DNA from: Lentisphaeria bacterium
GTDB taxonomy: Bacteria > Verrucomicrobiota > Lentisphaeria > Oligosphaerales > Oligosphaeraceae
Direction of reading: 5' to 3'
DNA: 10,992 nt
Assembly: GCA_016303095.1 (NCBI GenBank)
Contig: JAEDMH010000077.1
Coordinates: forward strand, 1-10,992
The translations under genes were made by a program, and so were the position numbers. Positions 1-7,088 of the stretch are shown in pieces (positions within the stretch are counted from its first letter, which is position 1; each line of letters begins with the position of its first letter). The notes beneath the pieces are model-generated. The model was not told the origin of the DNA, made no database searches, and was given only the letters and a program-made list of their open reading frames with translations.

Positions 1-58
1 TTGAGTTTCAATGGGGTGCGTCGAAGTCCCTTCTTAGAGTAATGCTTTGAGGCGGCTC

Positions 59-90
59 CTTATGGTCAAAAGTTCCCTCTTGATCATAAG
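59..90 (+). repeat. Inverted repeat inside a CRISPR spacer
   Basis: In the first complete spacer (56-90), CTTATGGTCAA (59-69) pairs over all 11 positions, with one G-T wobble, with TTGATCATAAG (80-90) around a 10-nt loop. The guide would fold on itself. The protospacer was probably a hairpin or inverted-repeat site in the source element. Confidence 0.85.
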
Positions 91-200
91 GTCGAAGTCC
101 CTTCTTAGAGTAATGCTTTGAGGCGGCTTCTGCCGTCATTTTTTTATCTCCTGTTTCTTTGGTCGAAGTCCCTTCTTAGAGTAATGCTTTGAGGCGGCCA

Positions 201-230
201 GGTCTGCCCCTGTAAGGTCTGCCCCTGTAA
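201..230 (+). repeat. Perfect 15-bp tandem duplication inside a CRISPR spacer
   Basis: The 33-nt spacer at 198-230 is CCA followed by two exact copies of GGTCTGCCCCTGTAA (201-215 and 216-230). The source was either an iteron-like tandem repeat in a mobile element, or the duplication arose after capture. Confidence 0.9.
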
Positions 231-3110
231 GTCGAAGTCCCTTCTTAGAGTAATGCTTTGAGGCGGCAAACGATTGCATGAATTATCTCTCTGCCTTGAC
301 GTCGAAGTCCCTTCTTAGAGTAATGCTTTGAGGCGGTATACAATCGTTTGGATTATATATTAGCAAATTTGGTCGAAGTCCCTTCTTAGAGTAATGCTTT
401 GAGGCGGGTACAGAATGGTTAGTTGCTCTAGGAGCGATTTTCCTGTCGAAGTCCCTTCTTAGAGTAATGCTTTGAGGCGGATATGTAAGAGTCAAGAAAT
501 AGGCGGAGCCACTAGGTCGAAGTCCCTTCTTAGAGTAATGCTTTGAGGCGGGGAGAAAGATAAAAATGATATTCTGGGATTTTAGGTCGAAGTCCCTTCT
601 TAGAGTAATGCTTTGAGGCGGAAAAGTTGGAGCATTAAGCGCTTGCCACTCAAAGTCGAAGTCCCTTCTTAGAGTAATGCTTTGAGGCGGGTTGGACTAT
701 TGGCATCTCGCTCAAAAGTTTGAGTCGAAGTCCCTTCTTAGAGTAATGCTTTGAGGCGGACAAGTTCTACCCTCAAAAACGCGAACGGAATTAGTCGAAG
801 TCCCTTCTTAGAGTAATGCTTTGAGGCGGAAAGAATGCTCAACAAAAGACTTAGAGAAGGCACGTCGAAGTCCCTTCTTAGAGTAATGCTTTGAGGCGGA
901 GTTGCGCCAAGCGGTTGCGCTTCAGCGTCTTCTTGTCGAAGTCCCTTCTTAGAGTAATGCTTTGAGGCGGTTGGAGTTGTTGGTTATCTCTGCCTTCTCC
1001 AATGTCGAAGTCCCTTCTTAGAGTAATGCTTTGAGGCGGATTATTCTCATCTAATACAATTGCTCTTGTTTGGTCGAAGTCCCTTCTTAGAGTAATGCTT
1101 TGAGGCGGATTGCAATCAGAGTTGTTAGCGTAATCACGCCTTGCCGTCGAAGTCCCTTCTTAGAGTAATGCTTTGAGGCGGAATAGCGGGCTATGCTGGA
1201 TTTTCCCCCACTACGTCGAAGTCCCTTCTTAGAGTAATGCTTTGAGGCGGAACAAGAGTACCGGAAGAGTTTTTAACGTTCTTACGTCGAAGTCCCTTCT
1301 TAGAGTAATGCTTTGAGGCGGTTTGAATACGGTGATGGCCGCCAACGGTTATCTATCGTCGAAGTCCCTTCTTAGAGTAATGCTTTGAGGCGGTATCCAG
1401 GAGTGTTTAATGTCACAATTCAGGCTGCGTCGAAGTCCCTTCTTAGAGTAATGCTTTGAGGCGGAAGAACCTTCTTTGTCTGACAAGGCGAAGTCTATGT
1501 CGAAGTCCCTTCTTAGAGTAATGCTTTGAGGCGGACACAAAAGCAATTTTTGAGACAGAGGCCATGAGTCGAAGTCCCTTCTTAGAGTAATGCTTTGAGG
1601 CGGCTATGCTAATGTTGTCGCCTGGGGAAACATTGGAAGTCGAAGTCCCTTCTTAGAGTAATGCTTTGAGGCGGTTCAAGTCAATGACAATACGCGCAAC
1701 GGTGCTGGGTCGAAGTCCCTTCTTAGAGTAATGCTTTGAGGCGGTCCAACCGGGCGAACGCCTCTCAACGTGGCCTCGTCGAAGTCCCTTCTTAGAGTAA
1801 TGCTTTGAGGCGGTATAGGTAGCAAAAAATCGCTTGGGATGTTTGGGGTCGAAGTCCCTTCTTAGAGTAATGCTTTGAGGCGGATATCGCCGCCAATATG
1901 GTATCTATTCAGCACGTAGTCGAAGTCCCTTCTTAGAGTAATGCTTTGAGGCGGGTCTGGAGCGGATGTTACGGGGCACGCATTAAAGTCGAAGTCCCTT
2001 CTTAGAGTAATGCTTTGAGGCGGTCTAACCTTCCTCGGGTTAATACTCCTCGTTGTGCGTCGAAGTCCCTTCTTAGAGTAATGCTTTGAGGCGGTGGAAC
2101 GAGTGGTATCGTGACGAGAACGTCCAGGTCGAAGTCCCTTCTTAGAGTAATGCTTTGAGGCGGAAGAATAGCCGTGCAAAGAGAACGAGAAGAATGCGTC
2201 GAAGTCCCTTCTTAGAGTAATGCTTTGAGGCGGAAAGCCAGCAACGTCAAAATCTCCTGTGGCCGCAAGTCGAAGTCCCTTCTTAGAGTAATGCTTTGAG
2301 GCGGACCGGGCAAAGCCTCATCACAGAAGAAAGGGTAAAGTCGAAGTCCCTTCTTAGAGTAATGCTTTGAGGCGGGCCAGTCAACCTTTGTGACAACAAC
2401 GGCTCCTTGCGTCGAAGTCCCTTCTTAGAGTAATGCTTTGAGGCGGTTTTTATCTCCTACTGTGTGGCTTTCCCCTCCCACTGTCGAAGTCCCTTCTTAG
2501 AGTAATGCTTTGAGGCGGGCCTCTGCTCTTGAGTATGGTAATGCTCGTACTAAGTCGAAGTCCCTTCTTAGAGTAATGCTTTGAGGCGGTTAACTCACGT
2601 TCTTGCTTGGCCGCCAGACTTCGTCGAAGTCCCTTCTTAGAGTAATGCTTTGAGGCGGATGCCGACACGGCGCTAATGCAGGAAATCCTCAGTCGAAGTC
2701 CCTTCTTAGAGTAATGCTTTGAGGCGGTCATTCGCCCTGTCGTGTTTGAAAAGTGGGAAAGTCGAAGTCCCTTCTTAGAGTAATGCTTTGAGGCGGTTGT
2801 CCTTTCTGTCCATTGTTTTGCTCCTGTTTAAGTCGAAGTCCCTTCTTAGAGTAATGCTTTGAGGCGGCTGGGCAACCTGCGTTGCTTCGTCCTTGTCCTG
2901 TGTCGAAGTCCCTTCTTAGAGTAATGCTTTGAGGCGGTCTGGTCATCATTGTTCACACAGATTGCGGAAAGTCGAAGTCCCTTCTTAGAGTAATGCTTTG
3001 AGGCGGCCTGATGGGTAACACCAGTACCAAAGCCACTAAGTCGAAGTCCCTTCTTAGAGTAATGCTTTGAGGCGGGGCGGTAATACATCAAGTAGGGGAG
3101 CGCCAACTCC

Positions 3111-3146
3111 GTCGAAGTCCTTTCCTCTAAGAAAGCGATTGTGGAC
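3111..3146 (+). repeat. Degenerate terminal CRISPR repeat
   Basis: The first ten bases (GTCGAAGTCC) match the array repeat exactly, and TTC and a T among the next six positions also match. After that the sequence diverges, with about 21 of 36 positions identical overall. Decay of the 3' half of the last repeat is the usual sign of the leader-distal end. The segment also holds CTCTAAGAA (3125-3133), the reverse complement of TTCTTAGAG inside the repeat. This may be chance or an anti-repeat remnant. Confidence 0.85.
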
Positions 3147-3311
3147 ATGTCGGACAGGAAGGCCGCGCAATTCATCCTGCTTGCGTAACAGAACGAGGGC
3201 ATCCTCCCCAAGAACCTCAGAAGCATGTTCCAGGAGCTTTCGGACGAGGAGGTCGCCGCACTCTCCAAAGTCATCCGCGAGGAGCTGCTTTCTCTGCCGG
3301 AAGAGCAGTAA
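3147..3311 (+). pseudogene. Coding-like remnant of unknown family with an internal stop
   Basis: Read from ATG 3147, the frame gives a short peptide starting MSDRKAAQFILLA, then TAA at 3186-3188. It continues in the same frame for 40 more codons to TAA at 3309-3311. The second part (FQELSDEEVAALSKVIREEL) has strongly GC-rich third positions and reads like the acidic, helical C-terminal tail of a real protein. The same frame is open leftward across the degenerate repeat and meets stops in the last spacer. The simplest reading is the 3' end of a gene truncated at the CRISPR boundary and broken by one nonsense codon. A 28-codon ORF from ATG 3225 could still be expressed, but I see no convincing ribosome binding site. 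I do not recognise the family. A noncoding RNA over the same interval is the alternative. Confidence 0.4.
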
Positions 3312-3320
3312 GTTTTTTTT
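3294..3320 (+). terminator. Possible weak intrinsic terminator
   Basis: CTGC (3294-3297) can pair with GCAG (3305-3308) around a 7-nt loop. Four bases later comes an uninterrupted run of eight T (3313-3320). The stem is short and the gap to the T-run is slightly long, so this is only a candidate. It would end any transcript leaving the CRISPR array or the remnant. Confidence 0.3.
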
Positions 3321-3730
3321 ATAGCAAAACAAGGAAAAGTAAGGATTTTGTTCAGAAAGTAACTCTTGCCTTCATGAAAGAAGTGTCCTTCCGCGGGAAG
3401 GAGGGGGAGCGGAAACTGCGTCCGTTCTCCCACGAAAAGGAGGAGTGCCGTCCTCCTGTCTTGTGGAGGGGGCAGAGCCCCCAGACTCCCTGCCGGAAGG
3501 CGAAGAATGCCACACGGGGGTGGTGGTGGCGCTGGTGGCGGCCCGCCTCCCCAGACTCCCTGCCGGAAGGCGAAGAATGCCACACCATGCCCTCGGCATC
3601 CACCGGCAGGCACTGTCCCCGCTCAAAACCGTCCTGGCGTCCGAACAATACGCCGCCCCCCTCAGGTTGTCCATTTTCCCGTGGGGGGGGTGGGGGAGCG
3701 GGACCCGTGCCGGGTATTATGGTACGTCCC
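3321..3730. other. Gene-poor interval with hairpins, repeats and a G-run tract
   Basis: No convincing gene is seen here. The interval contains a perfect 7-bp hairpin, AGGAGGA (3438-3444) with TCCTCCT (3451-3457). Eleven bases on is a perfect 6-bp hairpin, GGGGGC (3468-3473) with GCCCCC (3477-3482). It also holds a 37-bp direct repeat and a run of eight G followed by five G (3683-3696) just before holA. Open frames across it encode only low-complexity Pro/Gly/Trp/Arg sequence. The promoter of the holA cluster should lie here, but I could not pick a convincing -35/-10 pair. Confidence 0.6.
3479..3585 (+). repeat. 37-bp direct repeat, two copies with a 70-bp period
   Basis: Two identical 37-bp copies, starting CCCCAGACTCCC and ending GAATGCCACAC, occupy 3479-3515 and 3549-3585. 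They are separated by 33 bp of GGT-rich low-complexity sequence. The first copy starts within the 3' arm of the GGGGGC/GCCCCC hairpin. There is no coding explanation. This could be a dispersed genomic repeat present here in tandem. Confidence 0.9.
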
Positions 3731-4861
3731 ATGTCTTCCTCTCCTCAAAAACGCCTATTTCTCTTCTCCGGAGACGATGAGATCCGCCTGCATGCCAAGG
3801 CGGAGGCCATGTTTCGGAAATTGGCGGGGGAGGAGCCGGACGACTTCACGGTGGACATCATTTCTGAGGACGACCAGGGTCCCCGTCCCCAGCTTTTGCA
3901 GCAAGTCATTCTTTCCTTGCGTCAGCCTCCCTTCATGGGGGGAATGAAGACCATTTGGCTTCGTCAGTTCTCCGGATTTTCCCAGGAGCCCGCCACCAAG
4001 AGTGTCCCGGACCCCATGGGGATTCGGGCGTTGTCCTCCTTTCTCTCCCGCTCTGGGGTTCCCCAGGATGCCTGCCTGATTTTAGAGGGTCCCAAGTGTT
4101 TGGAGAAGGGGGAGTTGGCCGCGGTGTGCAAGAAATTGGGGGCATGCGACTGGAGCTACCGTACGGTAGTGGGTCGCAAGGGTTGGCGGGAGGAGATGAA
4201 AGCCAGCATAGCCCAGGTCACCACCCAGAAGGGGATTACGCTGACCCGGGAGGCCCAGGAGGCTCTGGTGGACGCCCTTGGGGGAGACTCTTCCCTCATC
4301 GACAGCGAGTTGGAGAAGTTGGTCTGCTACATGGGCGGGGATCCCGGGATTCCCATTTCCGGGGAGGCGGTTTTGGAGCTTTCCCCTCCCTTCGGGGATC
4401 AGGAGAACTGGGCCATTCAGGATCCCGTGGGCAAGCGGAATCTTTCCGCCGCCCTCTCCCAGGCGGAACGGCTCATGGCCCGGGACAAGGCCCCGGAGAA
4501 CACCGCCCGCTCCCTCCTCTACGGCCTGGCCCGGCAATTCCGCACCGCCATGGTTCTCCGGCTCTACATGGCGGAGCACCGCCTTGCCTCCGGCAACGCC
4601 TTGAAGGCCCGCCTGGAGTCCCTCTCTCCGGAAGAGCGGAAGAAGGACAATGGGGAGACGGGAGGGGTGCTCACCGGCAATCTGTGGAAGCTCAAATTTG
4701 CGGCGGACGACGCCTTGAACTACACCCCCCATGAGCTGATCCAGGCCATTGTCACCATCCGGGACACCCTTTTGACCCTCAACACCGGCGGGCTGCCCGC
4801 CCCGGTGGAGTTGGAAAACGCACTGCTGAAGATTCTACCCAGGGAAGGAAAACGCCCATGA
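3731..4861 (+). CDS. holA: DNA polymerase III subunit delta
   Basis: This is the delta subunit of the clamp loader, which opens the beta sliding clamp during chromosomal replication as part of the delta/tau-gamma/delta-prime complex in the cytoplasm. The 376-residue product starts with the family's typical opening, LFLFSGDDEIR (residues 9-19), a degenerate nucleotide-fold entry with no working Walker A motif. It continues with the middle-domain pattern SELEKLVCYMGG (192-203), then WAIQDPVGKRNLSAAL (227-242) and a helical C-terminal collar domain ending in ELENALLKILP. Length is slightly above the usual 330-350. The frame is open back to 3374, but that extension is low-complexity and crosses the 37-bp repeats. 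ATG 3731 was chosen because the conserved region begins right after it, and ATG 3719 in the same frame is the alternative. Neither has a well-placed Shine-Dalgarno. The stop overlaps the next start (ATGA). Confidence 0.88.
   Translation: MSSSPQKRLFLFSGDDEIRLHAKAEAMFRKLAGEEPDDFTVDIISEDDQGPRPQLLQQVILSLRQPPFMGGMKTIWLRQFSGFSQEPATKSVPDPMGIRALSSFLSRSGVPQDACLILEGPKCLEKGELAAVCKKLGACDWSYRTVVGRKGWREEMKASIAQVTTQKGITLTREAQEALVDALGGDSSLIDSELEKLVCYMGGDPGIPISGEAVLELSPPFGDQENWAIQDPVGKRNLSAALSQAERLMARDKAPENTARSLLYGLARQFRTAMVLRLYMAEHRLASGNALKARLESLSPEERKKDNGETGGVLTGNLWKLKFAADDALNYTPHELIQAIVTIRDTLLTLNTGGLPAPVELENALLKILPREGKRP
4841..4849 (+). promoter_or_regulatory. Ribosome binding site of the GAF-domain gene
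   Basis: AGGGAAGGA lies inside the end of holA, 8 nt before ATG 4858. It is the only clear purine-rich Shine-Dalgarno among the genes of this window and supports the overlapping start. Confidence 0.6.
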
Positions 4862-5613
4862 GCGACTTGGAAGAGCAGAGCCAGATTGAACGAAGCATCG
4901 ATGTCCTCATGCTTCTCAACGAGGCCATCAAAGACACCTGCACCGTGGACGAGGGGCTCCGCAAGATTGTGGATCTGACCTGCCGTCTCATGGACACCAC
5001 CCAGGCCGCCCTCCTGATGCTGGACGAGGAGCGGGAGCTTTTTGTGGTGCGGGCTCCCGTGGGCCTGGAGGGGACCCCCCTGAAGGATCGGGAACCCCTC
5101 ATTCTCCCGGAGCGCCTCCAGAACATCCTCTTCCAGTTGCGCAGCACCCACCAGATCAACTACATCAACTCCGGCATCCCGGGCCTGAAGTTCCCCATCA
5201 TCGCCATGCCCATCTACTTCAAGGGAAACCGGATCGGGCACCTCATCACTGGCGGCGCCAAGGATCCCAGCCACTCCCGGGACCCCCTCCGCCGAAAACT
5301 CTTCTCCCTCCTGGCCCCCTTTGTCTCCCTCATCGTGGAAAACATGAAGGCCTCCGAATTGCTGGAACAGCATTTCACCCTCAACACGCCGGAAGTGCTG
5401 GACAATGCCAGGCAGGGAGAAACCAGCAACGCCAAGGCCGCCGAACGGCTTCTGGTCACCAGCGTCCGCAACCCGGGAAAAGTGGTGAAACTCCTGGCGG
5501 AATCCTTCTACAAGCAGCTTCATCGGGCCGGCTTCACCCCAGGACACATCACCATCGCCGCCAGCCAGCTGCTGGAATGCATCGTCCACCCCCCGGAAGA
5601 CGAGACCCGCTGA
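4858..5613 (+). CDS. GAF-domain protein
   Basis: This 251-residue soluble protein has one GAF domain at about residues 13-167. The helical start (SIDVLMLLNEAIKDT), the strand pair TTQAALLMLDEERELFVVRA and the core FPIIAMPIYFKGNRIGHLITGG (about 112-133) are all typical of the fold. GAF domains bind small ligands or mediate dimer signalling, but the ligand here cannot be read from sequence. The remaining ~80 residues are predicted helical and end in NPGKVVKLLAESFYKQL and ITIAASQLLECIV. No HTH, kinase, GGDEF or HD output domain is present, so it may act as a partner protein, or the C-terminal region may be an undescribed output module. The start overlaps the holA stop by 4 nt, so the two are probably translationally coupled. 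A link to replication is suggested only by this position. Confidence 0.85.
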   Translation: MSDLEEQSQIERSIDVLMLLNEAIKDTCTVDEGLRKIVDLTCRLMDTTQAALLMLDEERELFVVRAPVGLEGTPLKDREPLILPERLQNILFQLRSTHQINYINSGIPGLKFPIIAMPIYFKGNRIGHLITGGAKDPSHSRDPLRRKLFSLLAPFVSLIVENMKASELLEQHFTLNTPEVLDNARQGETSNAKAAERLLVTSVRNPGKVVKLLAESFYKQLHRAGFTPGHITIAASQLLECIVHPPEDETR

Positions 5614-5676
5614 CCTCTCCCTCCCCTCCCTCCCCTCCCTCCCTTCTCCCCTTCTCCCCTTCTCCCCTCACCCCCC
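5614..5676 (+). other. Polypyrimidine tract between the GAF gene and argH
   Basis: Directly after the GAF stop come 56 consecutive pyrimidines (5614-5669), one A, then six C. The tract is built from tandem CCCCTCCCT units followed by TTCTCCCC units. The complementary strand carries many GGG/GGGG runs able to form a G-quadruplex. As RNA it is C-rich and nearly G-free, like Rho utilisation sites or pyrimidine stretches bound by ribosomal protein S1. Only the composition is seen here; the roles are inferred. Confidence 0.8.
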
Positions 5677-5685
5677 ATTTCCACT

Positions 5686-7062
5686 ATGCCTCTCTGGGAC
5701 GGACGTTTCCAGGAGGGCCCCGACGCGCTGGTCCTCCGCCTTTCCGAATCCATCAGCTACGACCGCCGGCTCTATCCCTTCGACATCCAGGGCAGCATGG
5801 CACACGCCAAGATGCTGGCCAGACAGGGCATCATCCCCCCGGAGGACGGGGAGAAGATCCTTCAGGGACTGGCGCAGGTGCGGGAGGAATTGGATCGTGG
5901 GGAGTTTGTCTTCCACACGGAGATGGAGGACATTCACATGAACGTGGAGAGTCGTCTCACCCAGCTCATCGGGGCGGCGGGCGCCCGTTTGCACACGGGG
6001 CGTTCCCGGAATGATCAGATTGCCACGGACGAGCGTCTGTACCTGCGGCATGTGGACGACCAGCTGCAAGGGGAGATTCGGGGCTTCCAGAAGGCTCTCC
6101 ACGCCTTGGCTCTCCAAAACCGGGACGCCCTCATGCCCGGCTTCACCCATCTTCAGCATGCCCAGCCCATCCTCTTCGCCCACCATCTCCTGGCCTACGT
6201 GGAGATGCTGGAGCGGGATCGGGAGCGACTGGCCGACACCCGTCACCGGATCAACCGACTCCCCCTGGGGGCCGGGGCCCTGGCCGGCTCCACCCTCCCC
6301 CTGGATCGGGAGTTTGTGGCCCGGGAGCTGGGCTTCGAGGCGGTTCTCCAGAACTCCATGGACGCCGTGGCGGACCGGGATGTTTCCCTGGAGTTCCTGG
6401 CGGATCTCTCCATTTTGGCCATGCATCTCTCCCGCCTGGCGGAGGACATCATTCTGTGGTTCAGCCAGGAGTTTGCCTTTGTGGAAATCGGCGATGCCTT
6501 CACCACGGGCAGCAGCCTCATGCCCCAGAAGAAGAATCCGGACATGGCGGAATTGACCCGGGGCAAGACAGGCCGGGTCTACGGCGCCCTCATGGGGTTG
6601 CTCACCACCATGAAGGGGCTCCCCCTTACCTACAACCGGGATCTCCAGGAGGACAAAGAGGGGCTCTTCGACGCCGTGGACACCGTCTCCCTGGTGTTGC
6701 GCACCCTGACCGCCATGATGGCCACGGTGAAGCTGCGACGGGAGCGCATGGAGCAGGCCGCCTCGGATCCCGCCCTCATGGCCACGGATCTGGCGGAGGC
6801 CCTGGTGCGTCAGGGCGTTCCCTTCCGGGAGGCGCACCATCAGGTGGGGCGTTTTGTGGCCTCCTGCCAAAACCGGGGGATCACCCTGGCCCAGGCGGAT
6901 CTGGCCTTGATGCGAGAATCCATCCCCACAGCCACGGAGGAGTTCCTTTCCCTCTTTGATCCCCGGCATAGCACCCAGGCCAGGAATCTCCTCGGCGGCA
7001 CCGCCCCCGCCCAAGTGGAAGCCCAGCTCCAACGCTGGCAGCAAACCCTCTCCCAGGAATAG
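5686..7062 (+). CDS. argH: Argininosuccinate lyase
   Basis: ArgH splits L-argininosuccinate into arginine and fumarate, the last step of arginine biosynthesis, and works as a cytoplasmic homotetramer. The 458-residue product is full length and shows all family signatures: TGRSRNDQIATD (104-115), GFTHLQHAQP (152-161, including the TH pair of the second conserved region), and the flexible active-site loop GSSLMPQKKNPD (275-286) with its conserved serine and lysines. The start MPLWDGRF matches the usual 'LWGGRF' opening, with Asp in place of the first Gly, and fixes the start. No Shine-Dalgarno precedes it; the leader is nearly all pyrimidine. Other arginine genes are not in the window. It lies 72 nt after the GAF gene and 26 nt before the next gene, and is probably co-transcribed with at least its downstream neighbours. 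Confidence 0.97.
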   Translation: MPLWDGRFQEGPDALVLRLSESISYDRRLYPFDIQGSMAHAKMLARQGIIPPEDGEKILQGLAQVREELDRGEFVFHTEMEDIHMNVESRLTQLIGAAGARLHTGRSRNDQIATDERLYLRHVDDQLQGEIRGFQKALHALALQNRDALMPGFTHLQHAQPILFAHHLLAYVEMLERDRERLADTRHRINRLPLGAGALAGSTLPLDREFVARELGFEAVLQNSMDAVADRDVSLEFLADLSILAMHLSRLAEDIILWFSQEFAFVEIGDAFTTGSSLMPQKKNPDMAELTRGKTGRVYGALMGLLTTMKGLPLTYNRDLQEDKEGLFDAVDTVSLVLRTLTAMMATVKLRRERMEQAASDPALMATDLAEALVRQGVPFREAHHQVGRFVASCQNRGITLAQADLALMRESIPTATEEFLSLFDPRHSTQARNLLGGTAPAQVEAQLQRWQQTLSQE

Positions 7063-7088
7063 CCTTCTCCCTCTTCCCACTTCCCACC

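Larger units (their letters stand above)
1..3146 (+). CRISPR. CRISPR array, right-hand (trailer) part, 44 intact repeats
   Basis: A 36-bp repeat beginning GTCGAAGTCC and ending TTTGAGGCGG occurs 44 times between 20 and 3075. I saw no base differences among the copies. They are separated by 44 spacers of 33-37 nt, and bases 1-19 are the end of another spacer, so the array continues to the left. The last spacer (3076-3110) is followed by a degenerate repeat at 3111, which marks the trailer. The leader and the newest spacers should therefore lie off the left edge, and transcription is inferred to run left to right. Spacers differ from each other and vary in base composition. No cas gene is visible, so the type is not fixed: the 5' half resembles type II-C repeats, while the AGGCGG end and the roughly 34-nt spacers also suit type V-B. 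The repeat has no strong internal palindrome, which argues against the usual type I repeats. Confidence 0.98.

Noticed and set aside
1465..1498. GGCGAAGTCT inside a spacer as an extra partial repeat
   Set aside because: Only a short resemblance to GTCGAAGTCC. The spacer has normal length and there is no sign of a collapsed repeat.
283..3000. Short minus-strand frames across 1-3000 with recurring PPQSITLRRDFD and ASKHYSKKGLR peptides
   Set aside because: The recurring peptides are translations of the CRISPR repeat in two frames. The frames are interrupted and composed of spacers, so they are not genes.
3054..3332. Minus-strand 92-codon frame at the array end
   Set aside because: It is antisense to the coding-like remnant and ends in CRISPR repeat sequence. 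No start signal or family resemblance was seen.
3479..3585. Second small CRISPR array
   Set aside because: Only two copies exist, unrelated to the main repeat, and the gap is simple GGT-rich sequence rather than a spacer-like unique sequence. It is kept only as a repeat feature.
3374..3730. N-terminal extension of holA back to ATG 3374
   Set aside because: The added 119 residues are Trp/Arg/Gly/Pro low complexity and include the 37-bp repeats, while delta-subunit similarity begins just after ATG 3731.
5668..7080. 470-codon minus-strand frame opposite argH
   Set aside because: Gly/Leu/His/Gln-rich mirror of a GC-rich gene. The + strand carries full argininosuccinate lyase signatures.
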